Shown: piece by piece, positions 1 to 6,017 of the stretch
Layout of the letters: every line of letters begins with the position of its first letter
Numbering within the stretch: the first letter of the stretch is position 1
Origin: Mycobacterium sp.
GTDB taxonomy: Bacteria > Actinomycetota > Actinomycetes > Mycobacteriales > Mycobacteriaceae
DNA length: 8,394 nt
Assembly: GCA_023264755.1 (NCBI GenBank)
Contig: JAHFVB010000205.1
Coordinates: 1-8,394, forward strand
Direction of reading: 5' to 3'
The notes under the pieces: generated by a model
Databases searched by the model: none
What the model was told of the DNA's origin: nothing
The model's input: the letters and a program-made list of their open reading frames with translations, nothing else
Program-made: the position numbers and the translations under genes

Positions 1-26
1 AGCTGGCTGAAAGGTTGAGAAGGTGA
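1..26 (+). CDS. 3' tail of an upstream gene (partial)
   Basis: The reading frame beginning at base 3 reads LAERLRR and stops at TGA 24-26. That stop overlaps the GTG start of the next gene (23-25) in a GTGA overlap, the usual arrangement for translationally coupled operon genes. If real, it is the last few codons of another inositol-catabolism gene, since it precedes an IolE-like remnant and iolG. Only eight codons are visible, so no family can be assigned. A competing frame ends at TGA 16-18 (SWLKG). Confidence 0.3.
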
Positions 27-313
27 GCAGCGGCTCAAGCAAGATTCTCGTGGGGTCCGCTCCAGACTCCTGGGGCGTCTGGTTCCCCGACGACCCGAAG
101 CAGATCCCGTACCCCCGCTTCCTCGACGGCACCGACGGACGATTCGTCAACCTGTGCCTGGACACCGGTCACATCGGCTACTGCGGTGGTGACAACATCG
201 CCATCGTCGAACAGGACATGTACCCGAGCGCCGTCGACGCTCCCCTGCCCATCGCCCAGCCCACCCGCCGCTACCTCGGGTCCTGCGGCGTCCCATCCGT
301 CCGATTCACCTAG
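23..313 (+). pseudogene. Internally deleted IolE/IolH-type TIM-barrel sugar isomerase/dehydratase
   Basis: The 96-codon frame is made of three pieces of one family, the xylose-isomerase-like TIM-barrel proteins of inositol catabolism (inosose dehydratase/isomerase type, normally about 300 residues). Residues 7-35 are the N-terminus, with GSAPDSWGVWFPDDP. Residues 36-60 come from the second half of the barrel, with the LCLDTGHIGYCGGDN metal/substrate loop. Residues 61-96 are the C-terminus, with IVEQDMYP and PLPIAQ..YLGSCG. About two thirds of the protein is missing, in two separate in-frame losses near bases 116-127 and 197-205. The first junction lies in RFLD, a string that I recall occurring twice in intact relatives, which fits deletion between short direct repeats. 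The GTG start has AAGG-type sequence upstream. Its TAG stop overlaps the Shine-Dalgarno of iolG (TAGGAG). A barrel cannot fold from these pieces, so the product is probably non-functional; a relic kept for coupling to iolG is possible. Whether the parent was iolE or iolH is uncertain. Confidence 0.82.
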
Positions 314-326
314 GAGCCCAATAGAC

Positions 327-1358
327 ATGTCCGACTTGCGCGTAGCCGTTCTCGGCGTCGGCATCATGGGCGCCGATCACGTAGCCCGGTTGGCCCACAG
401 GATCTCCGGCGCCAGCGTGACGGTGGTCAACGACTACCTCACCGAGAAGGCCGAGACGGTCGCCGCCGACAGTCCCGGGTGCCGGGCCATCGCCGATCCC
501 CTGGACGCGATCGCCGACCCGGACGTCGACGCCGTGGTGCTGGCCACTCCGGGCCCCACCCACGAGAAGCAACTGCTGGCCTGCATCGAACACGACAAAC
601 CGGTGCTGTGCGAGAAGCCGCTGACCACCGACGTCGCCACCTCCCTCGAGGTGGTCAAGCGCGAGGCCGAACACGGCCGGCGGCTGATCCAAGTCGGCTT
701 CATGCGGCGCTTCGACCACGAGTACGTCCAACTCAAGGCATTGCTCGACAGCGGAGAGTTGGGCCGCGCGCTGGTACTGCACTGCGCGCACCGCAACCCT
801 GCGGTCCCGCCGAGCTTCGACAGCTCGATGATCGTCCGCGACTCACTGGTCCACGAGGTCGACGTCACCCGGTTCCTGTTCGACGAGGAGATCGTTTCGA
901 TCCAGCTCATCAAGCGGTCTGTGAATCCCGGTGCGCCAGAGGGCATCGCGGACCCGCAGATCGCGATCCTGCGCACCGCTTCGGGGCGGCACGTCGACGT
1001 CGAACTGTTCGTCACCACCGGGGTGGCCTACGAGGTGCGCACCGAGGTGGTGGCCGAGAAGGGCAGCGCCATGATCGGACTCGACGTCGGGCTGATCCGC
1101 AAGAGCGCGCCCGGTACCTGGGGCGGACGAATCACCCCCGGCTTCCGGGAGCGTTTCGGGCAGGCCTACGACACCGAGTTCCAGCGCTGGGTGGATGCGG
1201 TTCAGCGTGGGGGTGCCACCGGGGATTACACAGACGGGCCGACCGCGTGGGACGGCTACGTCGCCTCCGCGGTGTGCGAAGCCGGTGTCGAGTCGTTGCA
1301 CAGCGGACTGCCCGTCGAGGTGACCACGGTCTCGCGCGACTCCATCCCCGGCGCGTGA
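327..1358 (+). CDS. iolG: Inositol 2-dehydrogenase (Gfo/Idh/MocA family)
   Basis: This cytosolic NAD-dependent enzyme oxidises myo-inositol to 2-keto-myo-inositol (scyllo-inosose), the first step of inositol catabolism. The 343-residue length is normal for the family. The N-terminal Rossmann domain has GVGIMG (residues 10-15); the EKP motif is at 96-98 with catalytic Lys97; the C-terminal alpha/beta domain carries D172-SLV-H176-EVD. Lys97, Asp172 and His176 fall at the same numbers as the catalytic triad described for Bacillus subtilis IolG, which supports inositol over other sugar substrates. The frame is open further upstream to 186, but ATG 327 is preferred because AGGAG (312-316) sits 10 nt before it and the protein then begins MSDLRVAVLGVG. 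It follows the broken IolE-like gene by 13 bp and precedes mmsA, so it belongs to an iol operon. A related scyllo-inositol dehydrogenase activity cannot be excluded. Confidence 0.9.
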   Translation: MSDLRVAVLGVGIMGADHVARLAHRISGASVTVVNDYLTEKAETVAADSPGCRAIADPLDAIADPDVDAVVLATPGPTHEKQLLACIEHDKPVLCEKPLTTDVATSLEVVKREAEHGRRLIQVGFMRRFDHEYVQLKALLDSGELGRALVLHCAHRNPAVPPSFDSSMIVRDSLVHEVDVTRFLFDEEIVSIQLIKRSVNPGAPEGIADPQIAILRTASGRHVDVELFVTTGVAYEVRTEVVAEKGSAMIGLDVGLIRKSAPGTWGGRITPGFRERFGQAYDTEFQRWVDAVQRGGATGDYTDGPTAWDGYVASAVCEAGVESLHSGLPVEVTTVSRDSIPGA

Positions 1359-1430
1359 CGCCGAAGTCATGCGCTACCAACGCCCGACCATGACAGACTT
1401 TGTCCACAAGTACACGAAGTGAGAGACGAT

Positions 1431-2933
1431 ATGACGAACACCATCACCCATTGGCTCGACAACAAGGCCTTCGCGGGCACCAGCAGCGCCACCGCACCGG
1501 TGACCAATCCGGCCACCGGTGACGTGACCGGTCAGGTGGCCTTGGCCAGCGTCGAGGACGCCCGCGCGGTCATCGACGCCGCCGCCGCGGCCTTCCCCGC
1601 CTGGCGCGACACCTCACTGGCCAAGCGCACGTCGATCCTGTTCGCCTTCCGCGAGCTGCTCAACAACCGCAAGGGTGAACTCGCCGAAATCATCACCAGC
1701 GAACACGGCAAGGTCGTCTCCGACGCCCTCGGCGAGGTCTCCCGCGGCCAGGAAGTCGTCGAGTTCGCCTGCGGCATCCCGCATCTGCTCAAGGGTGGGT
1801 TCACCGAGAACGCCTCCACCAAGGTCGACATCTACTCGATCCGCCAGCCCCTGGGCCCGGTCGGCATCATCTCCCCGTTCAACTTCCCGGCCATGGTCCC
1901 AATGTGGTTCTTCCCCATCGCCATCGCCGCGGGCAACACCGTCGTCCTCAAGCCCTCGGAGAAGGATCCCAGCGCGGCGCTGTGGCTGGCCAACCTGTGG
2001 GCCGAGGCCGGCCTACCGCCCGGGGTGTTCAACGTGCTCCAAGGCGACAAGACCGCCGTCGACGAACTGCTGAACAGCCCGAAGATCAAGTCGATCAGCT
2101 TCGTCGGCTCCACCCCGATCGCGCAGTACGTCTACTCCACCGGCACCGCCGCCGGAAAGCGAGTCCAGGCTCTGGGCGGAGCCAAGAACCACGCGGTGAT
2201 CCTGCCCGACGCCGACCTGGACCTGGCCGCCGACGCCATGGTCAACGCCGGCTTCGGCTCCGCCGGTGAACGCTGCATGGCCATCTCGGCGGCCGTGGCG
2301 GTCGGACCCATCGCCGACGACCTGGTCGCCAAGATCGCCGAACGCACCACCGGCCTCAAGATCGGCGACGGCACCAAGGACTCCGACATGGGTCCGCTGG
2401 TGACCAAGGCCCACCGCGACAAGGTGGCCTCCTACATCGACGCAGGCGAAGCCGACGGCGCCAAGATCGTCATCGACGGCCGCAACATTTCAGAGGACGG
2501 CGTCGACAGGGCTTCCAGTGGGTTCTGGTTGGGCCCCACCCTGATCGATCACGTCACCCCCGAGATGAGCGTCTACACCGACGAGATCTTCGGCCCCGTG
2601 CTCTCGGTGGTGCGCGTCGAGTCCTACGACGAGGCCCTCGACCTGGTCAACAGCAACCCGTACGGCAACGGCACCGCCATCTTCACCAACGACGGCGGCG
2701 CGGCCCGACGCTTCCAGAACGAAGTCCAGGTCGGCATGGTCGGCATCAACGTGCCCATCCCGGTACCGATGGCCTACTACAGCTTCGGCGGCTGGAAGGC
2801 CTCCCTGTTCGGCGACAGCCACGCCCACGGCATGGACGGCGTGCAGTTCTTCACCCGACAGAAGGCCATCACCAGCCGCTGGCTGGACCCCAGCCACGGC
2901 GGCATCGAACTCGGCTTCCCACAAAACAGCTAG
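1431..2933 (+). CDS. mmsA: CoA-acylating methylmalonate/malonate-semialdehyde dehydrogenase
   Basis: This enzyme converts malonate semialdehyde (end product of inositol breakdown) or methylmalonate semialdehyde (from valine) to acetyl-CoA or propionyl-CoA with NAD+ and CoA. In iol clusters it is called IolA. The 500-residue protein has the full aldehyde dehydrogenase fold: SPFNFP (149-154, oxyanion Asn), LKPSEK (173-178, cofactor Lys174), catalytic Cys282 in GSAGERCMA, and EIFGPV near the C-terminus. At 249-253 it reads GGAKN where hydrolytic ALDHs have the general-base Glu, the known signature of the CoA-dependent subfamily. ATG 1431 is chosen, with GAGAG 5 nt upstream; a GTG at 1419 in the same frame would add only four residues. 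A 72-bp gap separates it from iolG, enough for a minor promoter, but I see no convincing -10. The gene is intact, in contrast to the IolE-like remnant in the same operon. Confidence 0.92.
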   Translation: MTNTITHWLDNKAFAGTSSATAPVTNPATGDVTGQVALASVEDARAVIDAAAAAFPAWRDTSLAKRTSILFAFRELLNNRKGELAEIITSEHGKVVSDALGEVSRGQEVVEFACGIPHLLKGGFTENASTKVDIYSIRQPLGPVGIISPFNFPAMVPMWFFPIAIAAGNTVVLKPSEKDPSAALWLANLWAEAGLPPGVFNVLQGDKTAVDELLNSPKIKSISFVGSTPIAQYVYSTGTAAGKRVQALGGAKNHAVILPDADLDLAADAMVNAGFGSAGERCMAISAAVAVGPIADDLVAKIAERTTGLKIGDGTKDSDMGPLVTKAHRDKVASYIDAGEADGAKIVIDGRNISEDGVDRASSGFWLGPTLIDHVTPEMSVYTDEIFGPVLSVVRVESYDEALDLVNSNPYGNGTAIFTNDGGAARRFQNEVQVGMVGINVPIPVPMAYYSFGGWKASLFGDSHAHGMDGVQFFTRQKAITSRWLDPSHGGIELGFPQNS

Positions 2934-2942
2934 CAACTCCGT

Positions 2943-2956
2943 CCCGCGTCCGCGGG
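2943..2956. terminator. Short GC-rich inverted repeat between convergent genes
   Basis: CCCGCG-TC-CGCGGG is a 14-bp inverted repeat, or a 5-bp stem with a GTCC loop. It lies in the 34-bp space between the convergent stops of mmsA (2933) and the TetR gene (2968). Its position suits a bidirectional terminator, but the stem is short and there is no T-run, so it is only a candidate. Confidence 0.3.
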
Positions 2957-2967
2957 TGTCGACGGTG

Positions 2968-3582
2968 CTACAGCCGTTCGACGAAGAGGCTTTCCGCGGT
3001 CAGGTACAACGTGACGACGTCGATCAGTGCCCGGCGTTGGCGCGCACTGTCGTAGTCGGTCGGCGAAACCAGCTGCGGCAGCGTCAACCCCCGCAGGCAC
3101 GCCCAGATCAGGTCGGCGATCGCAGTGCCATCACCGTCCGGAACCAACTTGGCGCCCAGCGCGGTGAGCCCGTCGTGCATGTCGACGAGGTGGCGGTTCA
3201 GCTTCTTGTTCCGGGTGACGCGGGTGGCCACCAGGATCTCCTGCGCCGCCATCGACGTCGGGTTGCTGAACGCCGACCAGGCCGCCTCGACCACCGCGGC
3301 CACGCGGGCACGCAGTGGACCGCTCGGTAGCTCCACTTGGGCGACGGTCTGTTGAAGGTCGGCGAAGCCCTGATCCACCACGGCCATCAGGAGTTGATCG
3401 CGGTCGCCGAAGTGGTACTGGATGACGCCCCAGCTGACGTTGGCGCGTTCGGTGATGTGCTTGGCGCTGGCCGCGCCGAAACCTTCCTCGAGGATGCACG
3501 CCACCGTTTCCGCGATGATGGCCGCCCGGGTTTCATCGCCGCGCTGTTGCCGCGTCTCGCCGCGCCGCGTCGGTGCCGTCAT
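2968..3582 (-). CDS. TetR/AcrR-family transcriptional regulator
   Basis: The 204-residue protein has a typical TetR layout. A basic N-terminus (MTAPTRRGETRQQRGDETR) is followed by the DNA-binding three-helix domain at about residues 16-62, with the helix-turn-helix AKHITERANVSWGVIQYHFGDRDQLL. The all-helical ligand-binding/dimerisation domain fills the rest. Such proteins usually repress their own operon and release DNA on binding a small hydrophobic ligand. ATG 3580-3582 overlaps the TGA stop of the DapB-like gene (ATGA), so it is translated as the third gene of the SDR operon and no strong Shine-Dalgarno is needed. The likely target is the palindrome in the promoter upstream of the SDR gene (5570-5582); this is inferred from position only. 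The ligand is unknown. Confidence 0.9.
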   Translation of the reverse strand: MTAPTRRGETRQQRGDETRAAIIAETVACILEEGFGAASAKHITERANVSWGVIQYHFGDRDQLLMAVVDQGFADLQQTVAQVELPSGPLRARVAAVVEAAWSAFSNPTSMAAQEILVATRVTRNKKLNRHLVDMHDGLTALGAKLVPDGDGTAIADLIWACLRGLTLPQLVSPTDYDSARQRRALIDVVTLYLTAESLFVERL

Positions 3583-4652
3583 CGCATCAGCCCGTGGACC
3601 TGTGCGATGGGCAGGTCACGCAGCGACGGCATCCCCGGAGGCGCCGCGCACACCGCTGCGATCGCGTTGACCACCTTCGCCGCGGTCGCGATGACACCGC
3701 CCTCGTTTTGATCGATGTCGCCGGAACCGACGTGTGCGTTGAGCTCGACACCCGGTCTGCCCGTGACGACGACGCGATGCACGCCGCCACGGCCCTCCGG
3801 AGGGTAGGGCCAGTGGGGGGCGGCCGCCTGGGTGAGCCGGTTGACGTGCTCCATGACGATGACGGGCGTCCCAGCCCTGATGCCCTCGACCGCGAACCGA
3901 ACCGCAGCCACCCGCCCCGGCTCGACGCGCATCATCGCGCAGTCGATCGGCTCGGGGGTCACCCAGGTTTCGTGGCGTTCGCGGACCTCGTCGAGTTCGA
4001 CGCCAAGACATTCCGCCAAGTGCCTCACGGGGCCGCCCCAGATCGAACTCAGCACACCGGGCAGGAACATCAACGGCGGATCCTGCTCGGGCGTGAAGCC
4101 GAAACCGAAACTCACACCGGTGAACTCGGCGTCGTCGTAGCTGCCGTAGTCGAAGACCTCCTGAACCAGGATGGACGTAGCGGACTGACACAGACTCAGC
4201 GCCGCGAAGGGCAACATGTCGCCGGAGAACCCGGGGTCGATGCCGTTGACGTACATCGTCGTGCCGCCCTCTTGGCAGGCGGCCAGGAGCGGCTCCCGTA
4301 GCCACGCATCTGCGCTGTCGGGGTTGATCAGCCACACCATCGACGTCGCAACGACATTCGTGCCTGCGCGCAGAAACGCGGTGAGTTCGGCCAGCGCATC
4401 GGTTGGTCGCGTCTCGCCCTGCGAGGTGTAGACCACGCAATCGGCGCCCAAGGCCACCAGCTCCTGCACGTCGTCGGTGGCCTTCACACCCGTCGGCTCG
4501 GTCAGGCCGCACAGTTCGGCGGCGTCGCGACCGATCTTGGCCGGGCTGTTCGCGTGGACCCCGACGAGTTCGAGATCGGGGTGCTCGATGAGCTGCCTCA
4601 GCGCATGCTGGCCCACGTTACCGGTCGAGAACTGGATGACTCTGAGCCTCAA
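3579..4652 (-). CDS. DapB-like NAD(P)-dependent oxidoreductase (amine dehydrogenase family)
   Basis: The protein begins with a Rossmann fold, RVIQFSTGNVG (about residues 4-14). It continues like mycobacterial proteins annotated as dihydrodipicolinate-reductase-like or 2,4-diaminopentanoate-dehydrogenase-like, with a C-terminal alpha/beta domain containing NGIDPGFSGD and VEGIRAGTPVIVMEHV. It is too long (357 residues) and too different to be the lysine-pathway DapB itself, which is about 245-275 residues. The true substrate is unknown. TTG 4652 is the preferred start because GGAG sits 5 nt before it and the protein then begins at the conserved first strand. The alternative GTG at 4679 adds nine residues and overlaps the SDR stop (GTGA), so coupled initiation there is also plausible. 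The stop overlaps the TetR start by four bases. The neighbouring SDR suggests sequential redox steps on a common compound. Confidence 0.8.
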   Translation of the reverse strand: MRLRVIQFSTGNVGQHALRQLIEHPDLELVGVHANSPAKIGRDAAELCGLTEPTGVKATDDVQELVALGADCVVYTSQGETRPTDALAELTAFLRAGTNVVATSMVWLINPDSADAWLREPLLAACQEGGTTMYVNGIDPGFSGDMLPFAALSLCQSATSILVQEVFDYGSYDDAEFTGVSFGFGFTPEQDPPLMFLPGVLSSIWGGPVRHLAECLGVELDEVRERHETWVTPEPIDCAMMRVEPGRVAAVRFAVEGIRAGTPVIVMEHVNRLTQAAAPHWPYPPEGRGGVHRVVVTGRPGVELNAHVGSGDIDQNEGGVIATAAKVVNAIAAVCAAPPGMPSLRDLPIAQVHGLMR

Positions 4653-4675
4653 GGGAACTCCATGGTTTGGGTCGG

Positions 4676-5545
4676 TCACAACAGCTCGGTGATCGTCTTC
4701 AGTCCGGCGTCGTACAGCACGCCGGGCAGCATGCCGCCGTCGATCTCGATGGTGGTGCCGTTGATGTAATCGGCTTGGCCGCCGCACAGGAACACGCACG
4801 CCCGGCCCACCTCGTCGACGCCGCCCGCCCGCTTCAGCGGGACCTTGGCGAAGTACTTGGTGCCGTCCTTGTCATCGGACGGCAGCACGAAGTCGTGGAA
4901 GTTGGCGGTCATCGTCGGCCCGAGGGCGAGGCAGTTGACCCGGATGTCAGGACCCCATTCCTGGGCCAGCGAGCGCGTCAGATGGTTGAGGCCGGACTTC
5001 GCCGCACCGTAGGAAACCAATGTCGGTGAGCCGGCGGGATGTCCGGCCCCGCTGGAGATGTTGACGATCGCTCCCCCGCCGCCGCGCTTCAGCTCTGGGC
5101 ATACGCGGATGGCGAACCACAGCGGGCTGATCAGGTTCATCTGGATCGCGAAGGCGTGGAACAGGACGCTGCGCTCGTAGTCGTCTGCGCCGCGCGGACT
5201 GCCCTGAATCCGTTGCACCAGTTCGGGAACCGCCTCGACGCTGGGGCTGGGGACCGTACCGCCTGGGTTGTTGATCAGGATGTCGACGCGGCCGTAGGTA
5301 TCGACGACCTTGCCGACGAACGCGTCAATCGCGTGGTAATCCCCTTGATCACAGACCCATTGGGCGGAGCGTTCACGACCGCCCTCTACTCGGGCCGCGG
5401 CCGGAAGCTCGTCGAGCGGTGAGCGTGAACAGCCGACGACGGTGGCGCCTGCGCGCAACAGCTCCTCGGCTATTCCGTCACCGACACCTCGACTGGTCCC
5501 GGTCACGATCGCTACCTTGCCGTCCAGTGCGCCCATCGCTGACAC
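4676..5545 (-). CDS. Short-chain dehydrogenase/reductase (SDR family)
   Basis: This is a classical SDR of 289 residues: NAD(P)-binding TGTSRGVG at residues 15-22; NNPGG at 92-96 where NNAG is usual; structural/catalytic Asn137; Ser164/165 in NISSG; catalytic Tyr179 and Lys183 in YGAAK; and the LGPTMT segment after 208. It will reduce or oxidise a carbonyl/hydroxyl substrate that cannot be read from sequence. The C-terminus GVLYDAGLKTITELL is longer than in many relatives. The listed start is GTG 5545; ATG 5536, three codons later, is equally possible, and neither has a clear Shine-Dalgarno, consistent with a very short leader. It is the first gene of the SDR-DapB-like-TetR operon and its stop abuts or overlaps the next start. 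Confidence 0.88.
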   Translation of the reverse strand: MSAMGALDGKVAIVTGTSRGVGDGIAEELLRAGATVVGCSRSPLDELPAAARVEGGRERSAQWVCDQGDYHAIDAFVGKVVDTYGRVDILINNPGGTVPSPSVEAVPELVQRIQGSPRGADDYERSVLFHAFAIQMNLISPLWFAIRVCPELKRGGGGAIVNISSGAGHPAGSPTLVSYGAAKSGLNHLTRSLAQEWGPDIRVNCLALGPTMTANFHDFVLPSDDKDGTKYFAKVPLKRAGGVDEVGRACVFLCGGQADYINGTTIEIDGGMLPGVLYDAGLKTITELL

Positions 5546-5556
5546 GCTAGTTCACA

Positions 5557-5586
5557 AACCTAGAGCATTCAATGATTCATTGGGAA
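5557..5586 (-). promoter_or_regulatory. Putative promoter of the SDR operon
   Basis: On the minus strand a TAGGTT (-10, 5557-5562) lies 11 nt before the GTG start, and TTCCCA (weak -35, 5581-5586) lies 18 bp further upstream. The spacer contains most of a 13-bp palindrome. The -10 is embedded in CATTGA-N4-TCTAGGTTT (5556-5574), which recurs in mirror orientation at 5665-5683. The implied leader is only a few nucleotides. The call rests on spacing and on the duplicated element. Confidence 0.5.
5570..5582. promoter_or_regulatory. Candidate TetR operator, 13-bp perfect palindrome
   Basis: CAATGA-T-TCATTG is a perfect inverted repeat with 6-bp arms, located between the -35 and -10 of the SDR operon promoter, where a bound repressor would block RNA polymerase. 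The operon's last gene encodes a TetR protein, the natural candidate for binding it. The link is inferred from position and symmetry. Confidence 0.5.
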
Positions 5587-5664
5587 GATCCGTCGCAAGC
5601 AACGTCAGCGCCATCCCGAAGGTGGTGGCAATGCATGAGCGGCCGCCGCTCGACATCGGGAAAA

Positions 5665-5683
5665 CATTGATCATTCTAGGTTT
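5665..5683 (+). promoter_or_regulatory. Mirror-image promoter facing the methyltransferase remnant
   Basis: CATTGA-TCAT-TCTAGGTTT matches the SDR promoter element (CATTGA-ATGC-TCTAGGTTT on the opposite strand) at 15 of 19 positions, with all differences in the four-base gap. Its TAGGTT (5677-5682) ends 8 nt before GTG 5691, the spacing expected for a leaderless start of the methyltransferase remnant. An imperfect palindrome centred on TGATCA (5668-5673) overlaps it. It now appears to drive a dead gene. Confidence 0.45.
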
Positions 5684-5690
5684 CTGCGGT

Positions 5691-6017
5691 GTGCGTTCGA
5701 CGAAACCGCCGGGTACCGGCCAACGCGGAGCCGGCACCGGGTCCTACGAGCCGCCACAGACGGTCGTGGCAGTCGAACTTTCGAGAATTCTGGCTGGTGC
5801 GCGACTACCTACCCGCTGCGGCGCAGACGGATCGCCGCCTCGCCGTGCCCATGGAGCGGTTCGGTGAGGTCTTGGGCGAGGTGTCGATATCGCCGGTATT
5901 GGTGCCCATGACTGCGTGGACGGCTTTGGCGCAGCCTTTTGGCGGCGACCGCACGCCCTACTCGATGAGAAGGCCTTCGACGCGGGTTACCGACTGGTCG
6001 TCGCCGAGCTGGCATGA
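5691..6017 (+). pseudogene. Remnant of a class I SAM-dependent methyltransferase
   Basis: Five fragments of one methyltransferase family lie in the correct order but in shifting frames. FDETAGYRPTR (5696-5728) resembles the N-terminus. GAGTGSYEPPQTVVAVE (5727-5777) is the SAM-binding motif I and acidic loop. FREFWLVRDYLP...VSISPVLVP (5779-5907) is a middle/late segment. HDCVDGFGAAFWRRP (5907-5951) follows after a one-base shift in a C-run. FDAGYRLVVAEL (5976-6011), ending at TGA 6015-6017, matches the usual C-terminus. Intact members are about 240-260 residues; here about 325 bp remain, with pieces missing after motif I and after WRRPHA, plus frameshifts. GTG 5691 is the probable old start. 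The last 60 bases run antisense to the map gene. The remnant fills most of what would otherwise be a 412-bp gap. Family assignment is from memory of motifs. Confidence 0.72.

Noticed and set aside
23..313. A novel 96-residue microprotein
   Set aside because: All three segments match a known TIM-barrel family in order, so an internally deleted relic explains it better than a new gene.
1400..1409. TTGT-CC-ACAA inverted repeat upstream of mmsA as an operator
   Set aside because: Four-base arms are too short to stand out, and there is no second copy or clear promoter beside it.
3573..4301. Long + strand open frames opposite the TetR and DapB-like genes
   Set aside because: They are low-complexity Arg/Pro/Asp-rich shadows typical of GC-rich DNA, while the minus-strand frames have clear family motifs.
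5583..5664. A small gene or RNA between the twin promoters
   Set aside because: No ribosome site, conserved peptide or strong hairpin was visible in this 82-bp stretch.
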